Source of the DNA: Bradyrhizobium sp. CCGUVB4N
GTDB lineage: Bacteria; Pseudomonadota; Alphaproteobacteria; Rhizobiales; Xanthobacteraceae
Direction of reading: 5' to 3'
NCBI RefSeq assembly: GCF_024199945.1
Contig: NZ_JANADP010000001.1
Location: 2,976,001-3,040,000 of the forward strand
Length of the DNA: 64,000 bases
Below the pieces are notes generated by a model, which saw only the letters and a program-made list of their open reading frames with translations, was not told the DNA's origin and ran no database searches. Positions 16,523 through 26,245 of the stretch are shown here, piece after piece. Each line of letters starts with the position of its first letter. The first letter of the stretch is position 1. Made by a program: the position numbers and the translations under genes.

Positions 16523-17959
16523 CTACTTCACCGCCAGCCGCAGGAAGCTCATCACGCTGCCGAGCGCGGCAAAGCCTGCACCTAGCGCCAGTGCGACGGT
16601 GGCGCCGTTGTGGCCGGCGAGCGCAAAGCACGCCGCGGCAAGCGCCGCGCCGGTGGTCTGTCCGGTCAGGCGCGCGGTCGCGACGATGCCGGAGGCGCTG
16701 CCGCCACGGTGCGGCGGCGCGCTTCCCATGATCGCCTTCATGTTCGGCGCCTGGAAGAAGCCGAAGCCCATGCCGCAGATCATGATCCGCCAGACGATAT
16801 CGGGAATACTCGGGCTTGCCGGCAGCAGGGCCAGCAGTGCCATGCCGAGGCCGAGCAGGACCAGGCCGATGCCGCCCAACAGACCGACCGGATGACGATC
16901 GGAGAGGCGGCCGGCGATCGGCGCCATGATGCCGACCACCAGCGGCCACGGCGTCATGAAGAAGCCGGTCTCGACCTGCGAGCGACCGAGTACGTCCTCG
17001 AAATAGAACGGCAGCGAGACGAAAGCGAGGCCTTGCACGGCGAAGGAGCATACCGCGGTCGCCGCCGACAGCGCGAACATCGGCCGGCTGAACAGGTCGA
17101 TCGGCAGCATTGGCGCCGGATGGTCGGCGTGACGCCGCGTCAGGATGAAGCCGAGCGCGAGCGCCATGACCAGCTCGATGCCCACGATCACAGGCGACAG
17201 ATTATGCGCGGCGCTGCCGATGCCGGTGATGAACAGGCCGAGGCAGACGGCCGCGAGGAGCGCGCCGAGGAAATCAAAGCCGTGATCGGCCCGCGGCGTC
17301 TTCGGCAGCATCGCAAAGCCGATGCCGGTGGCGACGAGCCCGAACGGGATATTGACGGCGAACAGCCACGGCCATGGGCCGACCGCGAGGATGGCGGACG
17401 CGATCGAGGGCCCGAAGGTGAAGGCGGTGGCGACCACCAGCGCGTTGTGGCCGAAGCCGCGGCCCTGCATCCGGCCGGGATAGACGAAGCGCACCAGCGC
17501 CGTGTTGACGCTCATGATGCCGCTGGCACCCAAGCCCTGCAGCGTGCGCGCGAACAGCAAGCTGTCCAGCGACCAGGCGACCGCGCAGAACAGCGAGGCG
17601 ACGGTGAACAGCACGAGGCCGCCGAGATAGATGCGCTGGTGCCCGACGATCTCGCCAAGCGCCCCTAACGGCAGCAACGTCGCCACCAGTGCGATCTGGT
17701 AGACATTGACCACCCAGACCGACTGCTCAGGGCTGACATGCAGATCGGCGGCAATGGCAGGCAACGCGATGTTGGCGATCGCGGTGTCGAGCGAGGCCAT
17801 CGCCAGCGCGGTGAAGATCGCGGCGATCGCCCAGCGCCGCTGCTCGGCCGGCAGGCCATCGGCTTTGGGGTGTTCGGGCTCGCGCGCAGCGGCAGGTAAC
17901 GTGATTGTCATTGCCTCTGCGCTTTGCTCCGGCGGCCTGGCTTCGATGATCTCCGGCAT
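16523..17959 (-). CDS. MFS transporter, DHA2 (EmrB/QacA) drug-exporter type
   Basis: 478 aa, consistent with the 14-helix DHA2 class. The motif ALAMASLDTAIANIALPAIA in the first helix is the DHA2 motif D1 (LDxTIVNVALP type), and GEIVGHQRIYLGG is motif A between helices 2 and 3. The 45-residue N-terminus is hydrophilic. It probably exports toxic compounds by proton antiport. The next gene upstream is divergent, and no dedicated regulator gene lies beside it. Confidence 0.88.
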   Translation of the reverse strand: MPEIIEARPPEQSAEAMTITLPAAAREPEHPKADGLPAEQRRWAIAAIFTALAMASLDTAIANIALPAIAADLHVSPEQSVWVVNVYQIALVATLLPLGALGEIVGHQRIYLGGLVLFTVASLFCAVAWSLDSLLFARTLQGLGASGIMSVNTALVRFVYPGRMQGRGFGHNALVVATAFTFGPSIASAILAVGPWPWLFAVNIPFGLVATGIGFAMLPKTPRADHGFDFLGALLAAVCLGLFITGIGSAAHNLSPVIVGIELVMALALGFILTRRHADHPAPMLPIDLFSRPMFALSAATAVCSFAVQGLAFVSLPFYFEDVLGRSQVETGFFMTPWPLVVGIMAPIAGRLSDRHPVGLLGGIGLVLLGLGMALLALLPASPSIPDIVWRIMICGMGFGFFQAPNMKAIMGSAPPHRGGSASGIVATARLTGQTTGAALAAACFALAGHNGATVALALGAGFAALGSVMSFLRLAVK

Positions 17960-18083
17960 GTACTACGCTTGAGGCCGCTTCCACAGGCATATGCTTGCAT
18001 GCATTGTATGCGCGAAGGTCAGGCGATGAGCCTGCGCCCTGGCGTATGATCGCGCCAGCTGCCGCTCTCGGAAGGGGATCACC

Positions 18084-19145
18084 ATGCAAATCGTCGTTCT
18101 GCCGGGGGACGGCATCGGACCTGAGATCACGGCCGCGACAACGGGCGTGCTGCGCGCGGCGTCCGAGCGCTTCCAGCTCAATCTGCGGCTGGAGGAACAT
18201 GCGGTCGGCCACGCGAGCCTCAAGCAGTTCGGCACCACCGTGCGGCCCGAGCTGCTCGACACCGTGCGCGCCGCCGACGGCCTGATCCTGGGACCGACCG
18301 CGACCTTCGACTTCAAGGACGAGGCGCATGGCGAGATCAATCCATCGCGTCACTTCCGCAAGAGCCTCGACCTCTACGCCAACATCAGGCCCGCCCGCAC
18401 CTATGCGGGGCGGCCCGGTCGCCTCGGCGATTTCGATCTCGTCGTCGTCCGCGAGAACACCGAAGGGTTTTACGCCGACCGCAACATGGAGCAGGGCAAT
18501 GGCGAGCTGCTGGTCACGCCCGATGTCGCAATCTCGCTGCGCCGGATCACGCGGCTGTGCTGCGAGCGCATCGCGCACGCCGCCTGCCGTCTCGCGATGA
18601 AACGACGAAAACATCTCACCATCGTGCACAAGGCCAATGTGCTCAAGATCGGCGATGGCATGTTTCTCGATATCTGCCGCGAGGCGGCGAAGGCGTACCC
18701 GGGCCTCGCGGTCGACGACATCCTGGTCGACGCGATGATGGCGCATGTGGTGCGCAACCCCGATCGTTTCGACGTGATCGTCGCCACCAACATGTTCGGC
18801 GATATCCTCTCGGATCTCACCGCGGAGCTCTCGGGCAGCCTCGGCCTCGGCGGCTCGCTCAATGTCGGCGATCGCTACGCCATGGCGCAGGCCGCACACG
18901 GCTCGGCGCCCGACATTGCAGGGCAGGACGTCGCCAACCCCATTTCACTGATCCTCTCGACCGCGCTGCTGCTCGGCTGGCACGGCGAGAGAAACGGCGC
19001 GGTCCGCTACGAGGAGGCCGCGCGTGCGATCGAGACGGCGGTGGCGAAAGCGCTTCGTGAGGGCAGGGCGACGCGCGATGTCGGCGGCAGGCTCGGCACC
19101 ATCGCGGCGGGTGCTGCGATCGCCGAGATTCTGCAGGCGGAGTGA
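18084..19145 (+). CDS. Isocitrate/isopropylmalate dehydrogenase-family protein
   Basis: 353 aa with a good start (AAGGGGATCACC before ATG). The N-terminal LPGDGIGPEIT and the signature NMFGDILSDLTAELSGSLG are diagnostic of NAD(P)-dependent beta-decarboxylating dehydrogenases. NTEGFYADRN and HKANVLKIGDGMF mark the active site. The gene is not beside leuCD, and the sequence looks like the broad tartrate/isopropylmalate-like subgroup rather than housekeeping LeuB; the natural substrate is uncertain. It is monocistronic as far as can be seen, with a hairpin just downstream (19163-19190). Confidence 0.85.
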   Translation: MQIVVLPGDGIGPEITAATTGVLRAASERFQLNLRLEEHAVGHASLKQFGTTVRPELLDTVRAADGLILGPTATFDFKDEAHGEINPSRHFRKSLDLYANIRPARTYAGRPGRLGDFDLVVVRENTEGFYADRNMEQGNGELLVTPDVAISLRRITRLCCERIAHAACRLAMKRRKHLTIVHKANVLKIGDGMFLDICREAAKAYPGLAVDDILVDAMMAHVVRNPDRFDVIVATNMFGDILSDLTAELSGSLGLGGSLNVGDRYAMAQAAHGSAPDIAGQDVANPISLILSTALLLGWHGERNGAVRYEEAARAIETAVAKALREGRATRDVGGRLGTIAAGAAIAEILQAE

Positions 19146-19162
19146 ATTTTTTCTGCTTTTTC

Positions 19163-19190
19163 TTTCGGGCCCGGACCAAACGGCCCGAAA
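19163..19190. terminator. Hairpin after the dehydrogenase gene
   Basis: TTTCGGGCC (19163-19171) and GGCCCGAAA (19182-19190) form a perfect nine-pair stem with a 10-base loop, 17 bases past the stop. No T run follows, so it may be a processing or rho-type end rather than a classic terminator. Confidence 0.45.
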
Positions 19191-19360
19191 ACAACCCCAT
19201 GCACAGTAGAAGGCCCCTTGTTCGACAAGGCATTTCTCAGCTGACCTCGTCGCGACCTCCGGCGCGTCCGAAAAGTTGACACGTCGGGCAAAACACCGGC
19301 ACGATGTCATCCTGGTGGTGATCCGGCTAAGCGAGAGACAAACGCAAGGAGGGTCGGACC

Positions 19361-20689
19361 ATGCAGTTTGCAAAGCCCTTGTTCGCCGCTTTTGCTCTGG
19401 TCCTGCTTGCGCCACCGGCGCATGCCGAGCTTGACGTCGCGAGCCTGAAGCAATCGATCGAGGCTTCGTTCGAACGCGATTATCCAAAGCTCGATGCGCT
19501 CTACAAGGACATCCACGCCCATCCCGAACTCGCTTTCCAGGAGGAGAAGACCGCCGCAAAGCTCGCGAGCGAGATGCGCGCGGCCGGCTTCGAGGTGACG
19601 GAGAAGGTCGGCAGGACCGGGCTGGTCGCGCTCTACAGGAACGGCGACGGTCCGACCATCATGGTCCGCACCGAGCTTGATGCGCTCCCGATGGAGGAGA
19701 AGACCGGCCTGCCTTATGCAAGCCACGACAAGACCAATTGGCAGGGGCGCGAAACCTTCGTCGCCCATAGCTGCGGCCACGACATCCACATGGCGAGCTG
19801 GATCGGGACGGCGAAGACGCTGGTCGGACTGAAGGACCGATGGAAGGGAACGCTGATGTTCGTCGCCCAGCCCGGCGAGGAAGTGGGCGCCGGTGCGATG
19901 GCGATGCTGAGCGACGGCCTGTTCGTTCGCTTTCCCAAGCCGGATGCCGCCTTTGCGCTGCATGACCAGCCGTTTCCGTACGGTTATGTCAGGTACCGCG
20001 TCGGGGCGGGTTCTTCCAGTGCCGACGATCTCTTCATCAGGTTCAAAGGCCGCGGCGGTCACGGCGCGGTGCCACAGGCAACCATCGATCCCGTGATGAT
20101 GGCGTCGCGCTTTGTGGTCGACGTGCAGAGCGTCATCAGCCGCGAAAAGGACCCCACCGAAACCGGCGTCATCTCGATCGGCTCGTTCCATGCCGGCACC
20201 TCGAGCAATATCATTCCCGACGAGGCGGTCCTGCGCGGCACCATCAGGACCTTCAAGCCGGAGGTGCGCGCCAGGATGCGCGATGGAATCGAACGGACCG
20301 CCAGGGCTGTTGCCGCCATGGCGAACGCGCCGGCACCTGACATCGTCATCACCGAGGGCATCAAGGCGGTCATCAATGATCCCGCGCTGGTCGCGACTGC
20401 CGAGAAGGCGCTGAAGCCGGCGTTTGGCGAGAAGCTGAGCCTGTCGCCGGCGAACACCACCAGTGAGGATTTCTCCGAGTTCGGTGACTCCGGCGTGCCG
20501 TTGATGATGTTCAATATCGGCGTGTACGAGGAGGATGCGTGGGCGGCGGCCAACAAGAGCGGGACGCCGCTTGCCGGCAATCATTCCCCGCTGTTCGCGC
20601 CGGTGCCGAAGCCGACCATCCAGACCGGCGTCACCGCGATGACGCTCGCCGTGCTCAGCGCGTTCGACCAGAGGGCCGGGGCGCCGTAA
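19361..20689 (+). CDS. Secreted M20-family amidohydrolase (hippurate/IAA-amino acid hydrolase type)
   Basis: 442 aa with a strong site (AAGGAGGGTCGGACC) and a Sec signal peptide (MQFAKPLFAAFALVLLAPPAHA). Metal-binding motifs of the M20D subfamily are present: HSCGHDIHMASW and PGEEVGAGA with the catalytic glutamate, and NTTSEDFSEFG near the C-terminus. It would hydrolyse N-acyl amino acids or amino-acid conjugates in the periplasm; the signal peptide is less usual for this family, most bacterial members being cytoplasmic. The upstream 215 bases hold the end hairpin of the previous gene. Confidence 0.87.
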   Translation: MQFAKPLFAAFALVLLAPPAHAELDVASLKQSIEASFERDYPKLDALYKDIHAHPELAFQEEKTAAKLASEMRAAGFEVTEKVGRTGLVALYRNGDGPTIMVRTELDALPMEEKTGLPYASHDKTNWQGRETFVAHSCGHDIHMASWIGTAKTLVGLKDRWKGTLMFVAQPGEEVGAGAMAMLSDGLFVRFPKPDAAFALHDQPFPYGYVRYRVGAGSSSADDLFIRFKGRGGHGAVPQATIDPVMMASRFVVDVQSVISREKDPTETGVISIGSFHAGTSSNIIPDEAVLRGTIRTFKPEVRARMRDGIERTARAVAAMANAPAPDIVITEGIKAVINDPALVATAEKALKPAFGEKLSLSPANTTSEDFSEFGDSGVPLMMFNIGVYEEDAWAAANKSGTPLAGNHSPLFAPVPKPTIQTGVTAMTLAVLSAFDQRAGAP

Positions 20690-21009
20690 CGACACGCCGT
20701 TGCTTCTCCAAGTCCAGGCAGCTGCTGTTTGGCCTCAATAAGCACGCAGCAATTGCTCGGAGCCGGGCATCGCTTTTCTGTTAGCTGCTCCTGCCGCTCT
20801 GCGCTTCCAAGTTGATGTATTTCTGCAACGCCACCGGCGAAAACGATCCGGTATTCCGCATATCGCGCTGATATTGGCGAGCCTCAACCGAATGGTTGAG
20901 GCCGTGTTGCGGTCCGCTCGATATCCTTTTCCCTTGAACTCTCGCGCCGCTGTGGCCGGGAGAATTCGGCACGACCGCCGATCTCCGATAGCATGTTGAT
21001 GTTGCCGCA
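20690..21009. other. Intergenic region upstream of the autotransporter
   Basis: 320 bases with no supported gene. It holds the short hairpin at 20881-20902 and ends in a tiny frame (ATG at 20988, TGA overlapping the autotransporter ATG) too short to call. Confidence 0.5.
20881..20902. promoter_or_regulatory. Perfect 9-bp inverted repeat upstream of the autotransporter gene
   Basis: GCCTCAACC (20881-20889), loop GAAT, GGTTGAGGC (20894-20902). It lies about 108 bases before the autotransporter start and could be an operator or a leader hairpin. No known regulator motif is recognised. Confidence 0.4.
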
Positions 21010-23910
21010 ATGAGCTTTGCGACCAGGGGTAATGCCGGCACCAGTTTCCGGCGGCGGCTTTTCGGCGCGACGGCGCTGGTCGGTGCGGCCACTATGATGG
21101 TCACCGGCGAGGCCACGGCGCAAACCTGGCAGGTCAATGCAGGCAATTGGGGGACGGCGGCAAACTGGTCGCCGGCCACGGTGCCGAACGGGATCGACGC
21201 GACGGCGACTTTCATTGCGACGCAGGCGGCGTCTTCCTACAATGTGAGCCTCACCGGGGGACCGTTCACGGTCGGCACGCTCAATTTGAATGCCACAATT
21301 GCTGGCAGCGGCTATGTCTTTGGCGGCGGCACGCTCAATCTGCAGACGAGCGCGGGCACGGCCGCGATCAATGTTCAGACCAGCAACCCTGTTGCGGACT
21401 TTCAGGGCGCCACCCTGTTCCTGAACACGAACACGGTCATCACGACGGAATCATCGGCGGCCACTCTTGGGTTCGATGCGGCTTCGGTCATCACGGGCAC
21501 GGGATCGTTGACGATCGCGGGCTCCGGCACGGTCAGGATCCAGAGCGCAAATACGTATACCGGCGGCACGATCATCAATGGTGGAACGCTCGTGCTCTCC
21601 GGGGCGGGGAATCTCGGCGCCACGGCAAATAGCCTGACCGTCAATGGCGGAACGCTCGATCTCGGCGGCAGCACGCAAACCCAAAACGGTGGTGTCACCC
21701 AAGCCGGTGGTACGATTCAGAACGGCCTGCTGACGACCACGATTTATCAGATGACAGGGGGCACGCTGGCCTCATCGGCGACGGTCAATGCCTCGACCGT
21801 GCTGGACATGCAGGCGGGAACGGTGAGCGGCGTGCTCACCGGCACTGCGGTCCTCGTCAAGACGACGGGCGGCACCGTCACGCTGGCCGGCTCCAATCTT
21901 TATACCGGCGGAACGACGGTCGATGCGGGATCGCTCGTCATCTCTGCCGGCGGAACGCTTGGCACCGCGGCCAACAGCGTTGCTGTGAATGGCGGCACGC
22001 TCGATCTCGGAACCACCACGCAAACCCAGAACGGGGGCGTCACGCAGGCCGGCGGTACGATCCAGAACGGCGGATTGATCACGGCGACGTACCAGATGAG
22101 TGGTGGCACGCTGGCCTCGTCGGCGACGATCAATGCGACCGCCTTCGACGTCCGCGCCGGTGTGATCAACGGCGTGCTTTCCGGTGCTGGCGATCTGACG
22201 AAAACGACAAATGGCACGGTGGTTCTCGGCGGGGCCAACACCTACACCGGAGCGACCATCGTCAACGGCGGCACGCTGGAAGTCGATGGTTCGATCGGCT
22301 CGACGTTGGTGACGTTGAACGCGGGGGGAACGCTGTCGGGCGTCGGCAGCGTCGGCTCGGGAGGAACGACCACGATTGCGAGCGGCGGCACGTTGGCGCC
22401 CGGCAACGCGGCCAATCCGACCGGCACCCTCGCGATCTCCGGCAATCTCGCCCTCGCCTCCGGTGCGATGTATTTCGTCCAGATCAACGGCCCGGCCGCA
22501 TCTTCGACCAGCGTGACGGGGACCGCGACGCTTGGCGGTGCGACCGTGGATGCCGTGTTTCGCTCCGGCTCCGTCGCAAGGCAATACCGGATCCTGAGTG
22601 CAGGCGGCTTGTCCGGCACGTTCGCGCCGACCGTCGTCACCAACATGTCCAGCCTTCGGACGTCGCTGAGCTACGACGCCGGGAATGTCTACCTCAACAT
22701 CGCGCTGAACTTTTCAGCGGGTGGGGCCCTGAACATCAATCAGCAGAATGTCGCCAACAGCCTGACCGGTGCATTCGCAAGCAATGGCAGCCTTCCGGTC
22801 AGCCTTGCGCAGCTCTCGCCGACCGGATTGACGCAAGCCTCCGGCGAGCTCGCGACGCGATCGCAGCAGACGACGTTCGATGCCATGGACATGTTCCTTG
22901 GCCTGTTGACCGATCCGTTCATGGGACGCCGCGATTCGTCGGCGGCGAGTGCATCGGCCACTGGCTTTGCCGAAGGAAGCGAGCAGTCCGCAAGCTATGC
23001 CGCGACCAGGCGATCCGACGTATTCGCGATGTTCGCGAAGGCGCCGCCTCGCCCGTTCGAACAACGGTGGAGCGTTTGGGGCGCGGGCTTCGGCGGTTCG
23101 CAGACCACCAGCGGAAATGTTGTGACCGGATCGAATGATGCTGCCAGCCGTATTTTCGCGAGTGCGGTCGGTGCTGACTATCTGTTCTCTCCGGACACGA
23201 TCGCGGGCTTCGCGCTCGCCGGCGGCGGTACCAATTTCAGCGTGACGGGGTCCGGCTATGGCCGTTCCGATCTGTTCCAGGCCGGCGCTTACGTTCGCCA
23301 CACCAGCGGCGCGGCTTATGTCTCTGCCGCACTTGCCTATGGTTGGCAGGACGTGACGACCGACCGCACGGTGACGGCGGCCGGGCTCGATCGCCTGCAT
23401 GCGGAGTTCAAGGCAAACGCCTATTCCGGCCGGCTCGAAGGTGGCTATCGATGGGTCTCGTCCTGGATGAGCGGCCTCGGCGTGACGCCCTATGCCGCCG
23501 CGCAATTCACGACCTTTGATCTTCCGGCCTACGCCGAAACGGTCACTGTCGGCGCTGGCGCGTTCGCACTTGCCTACGGCGCAAAGAGCGTCACCGATCC
23601 GCGCAGCGAGCTCGGCGTGCGGTTCGACAAGTCGCTGGCCATGCCGGACGGCGTAGTGACACTGCGAAGCCGCGTCGCCTGGGCGCATGATTTCAATCCG
23701 GATCGCGCGATTGGGGCCACCTTCCTGGCGGTACCGGGCGCCAGCTTCGTCGTCAACGGCGCTGCGCAGGCACCGGATTCCGCGCTGGTTTCTGCGTCGG
23801 CCGAAAAGCGGTGGCTGAACGGCTGGTCACTGGCCGCGACCTTCGAGGGCGAATTTTCCAACGTCACAAGCAGCTATGGCGGCAAGGGCGTGGTCCGCTA
23901 TGCATGGTAG
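21010..23910 (+). CDS. Autotransporter with beta-strand repeats and outer-membrane beta-barrel
   Basis: 966 aa. An arginine-rich N-terminus followed by LFGATALVGAATMMVTGEATAQT acts as signal peptide. The passenger (about residues 40-570) is glycine/threonine-rich with autotransporter-associated beta-strand repeats (ANTYTGGTIINGGTLVLSG; ANTYTGATIVNGGTLEVDG), the fold of a surface beta-helix. The C-terminal ~280 residues, from about WSVWGAGFGG to the final VRYAW, are a type V secretion barrel ending in an aromatic residue. Two passenger segments are near copies at DNA level. It is likely a surface adhesin or similar protein; no protease or esterase active site is visible. The ATG overlaps the stop of a tiny upstream frame. 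Confidence 0.9.
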   Translation: MSFATRGNAGTSFRRRLFGATALVGAATMMVTGEATAQTWQVNAGNWGTAANWSPATVPNGIDATATFIATQAASSYNVSLTGGPFTVGTLNLNATIAGSGYVFGGGTLNLQTSAGTAAINVQTSNPVADFQGATLFLNTNTVITTESSAATLGFDAASVITGTGSLTIAGSGTVRIQSANTYTGGTIINGGTLVLSGAGNLGATANSLTVNGGTLDLGGSTQTQNGGVTQAGGTIQNGLLTTTIYQMTGGTLASSATVNASTVLDMQAGTVSGVLTGTAVLVKTTGGTVTLAGSNLYTGGTTVDAGSLVISAGGTLGTAANSVAVNGGTLDLGTTTQTQNGGVTQAGGTIQNGGLITATYQMSGGTLASSATINATAFDVRAGVINGVLSGAGDLTKTTNGTVVLGGANTYTGATIVNGGTLEVDGSIGSTLVTLNAGGTLSGVGSVGSGGTTTIASGGTLAPGNAANPTGTLAISGNLALASGAMYFVQINGPAASSTSVTGTATLGGATVDAVFRSGSVARQYRILSAGGLSGTFAPTVVTNMSSLRTSLSYDAGNVYLNIALNFSAGGALNINQQNVANSLTGAFASNGSLPVSLAQLSPTGLTQASGELATRSQQTTFDAMDMFLGLLTDPFMGRRDSSAASASATGFAEGSEQSASYAATRRSDVFAMFAKAPPRPFEQRWSVWGAGFGGSQTTSGNVVTGSNDAASRIFASAVGADYLFSPDTIAGFALAGGGTNFSVTGSGYGRSDLFQAGAYVRHTSGAAYVSAALAYGWQDVTTDRTVTAAGLDRLHAEFKANAYSGRLEGGYRWVSSWMSGLGVTPYAAAQFTTFDLPAYAETVTVGAGAFALAYGAKSVTDPRSELGVRFDKSLAMPDGVVTLRSRVAWAHDFNPDRAIGATFLAVPGASFVVNGAAQAPDSALVSASAEKRWLNGWSLAATFEGEFSNVTSSYGGKGVVRYAW
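21640..21790 (+). repeat. Passenger repeat, copy 1
   Basis: Encodes VNGGTLDLGGSTQTQNGG and the following 30 residues of the autotransporter. It is nearly identical to the stretch exactly 345 bases (115 codons) downstream, so it is an in-frame duplication. Confidence 0.8.
21985..22135 (+). repeat. Passenger repeat, copy 2
   Basis: Encodes VNGGTLDLGTTTQTQNGG and the following residues. It differs from copy 1 at few positions, mostly synonymous, over about 150 bases. Confidence 0.8.
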
Positions 23911-23988
23911 ATCGACCGTGTCTTAGGGGTGTTTTCGGGGATTGATGAGGGATTGCCGGCAGGCAGATGTCTACTTCTCAAATTGAGA

Positions 23989-24019
23989 GCGCGAGCCCAC
24001 GTCTCACGTGAGCTCGCGC
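23989..24019. terminator. Bidirectional hairpin between convergent genes
   Basis: GCGCGAGCCCACGT (23989-24002) and ACGTGAGCTCGCGC (24006-24019) form a 14-pair stem with one mismatch and a three-base loop. It lies between the ends of the autotransporter (+) and the MBL-fold hydrolase (-). There is no T run. Confidence 0.5.
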
Positions 24020-24045
24020 CCCAGTCCAATCTCGTTCGATACCGC

Positions 24046-24957
24046 TCAGTAGTCCCAGAACACCGGCACCCAGCGGAAGGCGTCGCCGGCGACTGCGACG
24101 TGTCCGACGGACGGGAACGGCATGTGCGTGGCGACCAGCAGCTCGCCGCTCTTTGCGATCTCGCGCAGGAGACGGACACGAACGCGCGCGGCTTCTTCGG
24201 GATCGTGCTCAAAGCCATTGTGCCACTCGGGCTGGTCGAACCCGACGGCGAACACGGCGTCGCCGGCAAATGTCAGTGCTTCGTTGCCGGAGGCCACGCG
24301 GACCACGCTATGTCCGGGGGTGTGGCCGCCGGTGCGGCGAACGACGACACCCGGCGCGACCTCGTGCTGCTCGTCGAAGGGACGGATCTGGCTGCCGTAC
24401 TCCTTGACGAACCGCTTGGCGGCGGCGCGAAGCGCATCCGGGAATCCCTGCGGCATGTTGGTGTGGGTGAAATCGGGCGCCTCCCAGAACTTGAGCTCGG
24501 CCGCCGCCACGTGGATGCGCAGGTCCTTGCGCAGCCGCTCCTTGACGCCGTCGACGAGCAGGCCGCCGACATGGTCCATGTGCATGTGGGTCAGCACCAG
24601 GTCGGTCACGGACGCCAGATCAATCCCGGCGGATTCCAATCGCTTGATCAACTGACCCGCCCGCGGCAGGTGCAGGTCCGGGTCGGAGCCCAGTCCGGCG
24701 TCGATGAGGATGGTCTTGTCGCCGCTTCGCACCATCACCGCGTTCAGCGCCCAGTCGAAAGCATCAGGCGGCAAGAACATGTCGTGCAGCCAGTTGGCCC
24801 GGACGGCGGGGTCGGCGTTGTGTGCCAGCATCGTGGTCGGAAGCGGCAGCACACCGTCGCTGACCACCAGCACGTCGATCTGGCCGATGCGCACCGCGTA
24901 GCGTGATGGGACGAGCTCTTCGGATTTCGATGCAATGGACGTGTTGTGCAGATTCAT
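24046..24957 (-). CDS. Metallo-beta-lactamase-fold hydrolase
   Basis: 303 aa, strong site AGGAGACCAAG before the ATG. The zinc motif is LTHMHMDHVGG (HxHxDH), with further metal ligands at GGHTPGHS, AGDAVF and ATHMPFPSVGH. The arrangement fits the lactonase/organophosphate-hydrolase-like MBL group, which includes quorum-quenching lactonases, but there is no signature that fixes the substrate. It has no clear signal peptide. It is the last gene of a three-gene minus-strand set with a type II NADH dehydrogenase-like gene (36-base gap) and an alpha/beta hydrolase. Confidence 0.87.
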   Translation of the reverse strand: MNLHNTSIASKSEELVPSRYAVRIGQIDVLVVSDGVLPLPTTMLAHNADPAVRANWLHDMFLPPDAFDWALNAVMVRSGDKTILIDAGLGSDPDLHLPRAGQLIKRLESAGIDLASVTDLVLTHMHMDHVGGLLVDGVKERLRKDLRIHVAAAELKFWEAPDFTHTNMPQGFPDALRAAAKRFVKEYGSQIRPFDEQHEVAPGVVVRRTGGHTPGHSVVRVASGNEALTFAGDAVFAVGFDQPEWHNGFEHDPEEAARVRVRLLREIAKSGELLVATHMPFPSVGHVAVAGDAFRWVPVFWDY

Positions 24958-24993
24958 CTTGGTCTCCTGTTGAAGGTCGAGGGTGGTGGTTGC

Positions 24994-26199
24994 TCAGAGA
25001 GCGGTGACGCGCTCGGGATCGGCCGAGGCGAGCGCTGCGGCACGTTCGGCCTTGGGCGGGTAGATCCAGACCGTGTTGATTTCCTGCTTGGTCTTCTTGG
25101 CGACGTCGCCGACCATCTCGACCGTACGCTCCCAGCCGCGGGTGAACAGCGCGCCGGCTTCGCCGAGGTCGAGGCAGGTGACATAGGCCTTCTGGTGATA
25201 GGGCCGGGTCGAAACGCCGAGCAGTTCGGCGGCGGCGTTGTTGCCGGCGAAGGCACCCATCCGGGTCGCATGCTGACACGACATCAGCGCGTAATTGCCG
25301 TTGTCGTCACACGCGGCCCGCGCGGCATCGCCGGTGGCGAAGACGCCACCCACCGATGGCACGCGCAGATCGCGGTCGACCAGCAGCCGGCCGAACTGGT
25401 CGCGCTCGGCGGGGATCTGCGCCGTCAGCGGGGCCGCGCGGATGCCGGCGGCCCAGATCACGGTTTCGCATGCGATGTGCTCGCCGCTGGAGAGCGTGAC
25501 GCCTGATTTGTCGAGCGAGGCGACGCCGACACCGAGCCTGGTCTCGACGCCGAGTTTGCGCAGGGCCTCCTCGATGATCGGGCGGGGGCCTGCGCCCATG
25601 TCGGGGGCGATTGCCTGGTTGCGGTCGACAATGACCACGCGCAACTCCGCGTCCTTGCCGAGAATTTTGCGCAGGCGCGACGGCACTTCGGTCGCGGCCT
25701 CGATGCCGGTGAAGCCGCCGCCGGCGACGACAACGGTGTTGCGCGCCTTCGAGGCCGGGCGGCTCGACAGGCTCTGCAGGTGACGATCGAGCGCGATGGC
25801 GTCGTCGAGCTGGTCAACGCTGAAGCCGTGCTCGGCAAGGCCGGGAACGTTCGGGCGGAACAGGCGGCTGCCGGTGGCGACGACCAGCCGGTCATAGGCC
25901 AGCTTCTTCCTGGCGCCTTCCGCGGCGGCGATCTCGACGACCTTGGACTTGGTATCGATCGCCTCGGCGCTGCCCTTGATATAGACGACGTCGATCGCCT
26001 TCAGCACATCCTGCAATGGTGCCGTCAGGGTTTCGGGCTTCGGTTCGTAGAGCCGCGGGCGGACGACCAGCGTCGGCTCGGGCGAAACGAGCGCGATCTC
26101 GAGCTTGTCGGGCGAAACGCCCTGGATGTCGCGCAGGCGGGCGGCTGAAAGGGCGGCATACATGCCGGCGAAGCCGGCACCGATGATGACGATACGCAT
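24994..26199 (-). CDS. Type II NADH dehydrogenase-like FAD oxidoreductase
   Basis: 401 aa. The N-terminal FAD motif IVIIGAGFAGMYAA and the central NAD(P) motif VVVAGGGFTGIEAATE (GxGxxG) are followed by GVFATGDAA, typical of NDH-2 and related pyridine nucleotide-disulfide enzymes. The C-terminus lacks an obvious long membrane-binding helix. It would move electrons from NAD(P)H to quinone or a small molecule. The gene lies between the alpha/beta hydrolase and the MBL hydrolase with short gaps, so the three are likely one operon. Confidence 0.85.
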   Translation of the reverse strand: MRIVIIGAGFAGMYAALSAARLRDIQGVSPDKLEIALVSPEPTLVVRPRLYEPKPETLTAPLQDVLKAIDVVYIKGSAEAIDTKSKVVEIAAAEGARKKLAYDRLVVATGSRLFRPNVPGLAEHGFSVDQLDDAIALDRHLQSLSSRPASKARNTVVVAGGGFTGIEAATEVPSRLRKILGKDAELRVVIVDRNQAIAPDMGAGPRPIIEEALRKLGVETRLGVGVASLDKSGVTLSSGEHIACETVIWAAGIRAAPLTAQIPAERDQFGRLLVDRDLRVPSVGGVFATGDAARAACDDNGNYALMSCQHATRMGAFAGNNAAAELLGVSTRPYHQKAYVTCLDLGEAGALFTRGWERTVEMVGDVAKKTKQEINTVWIYPPKAERAAALASADPERVTAL

Positions 26200-26245
26200 G
26201 TGGGGGGTAACTCCTTGGTTGAGATGTTTGCGATGAGGGCGCGGG

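Noticed and set aside
17987..18011. Imperfect dyad GCATA...TATGC between the DHA2 exporter and the dehydrogenase gene
   Set aside because: Only five bases of clear symmetry at each end; could be an operator but is too weak to list.
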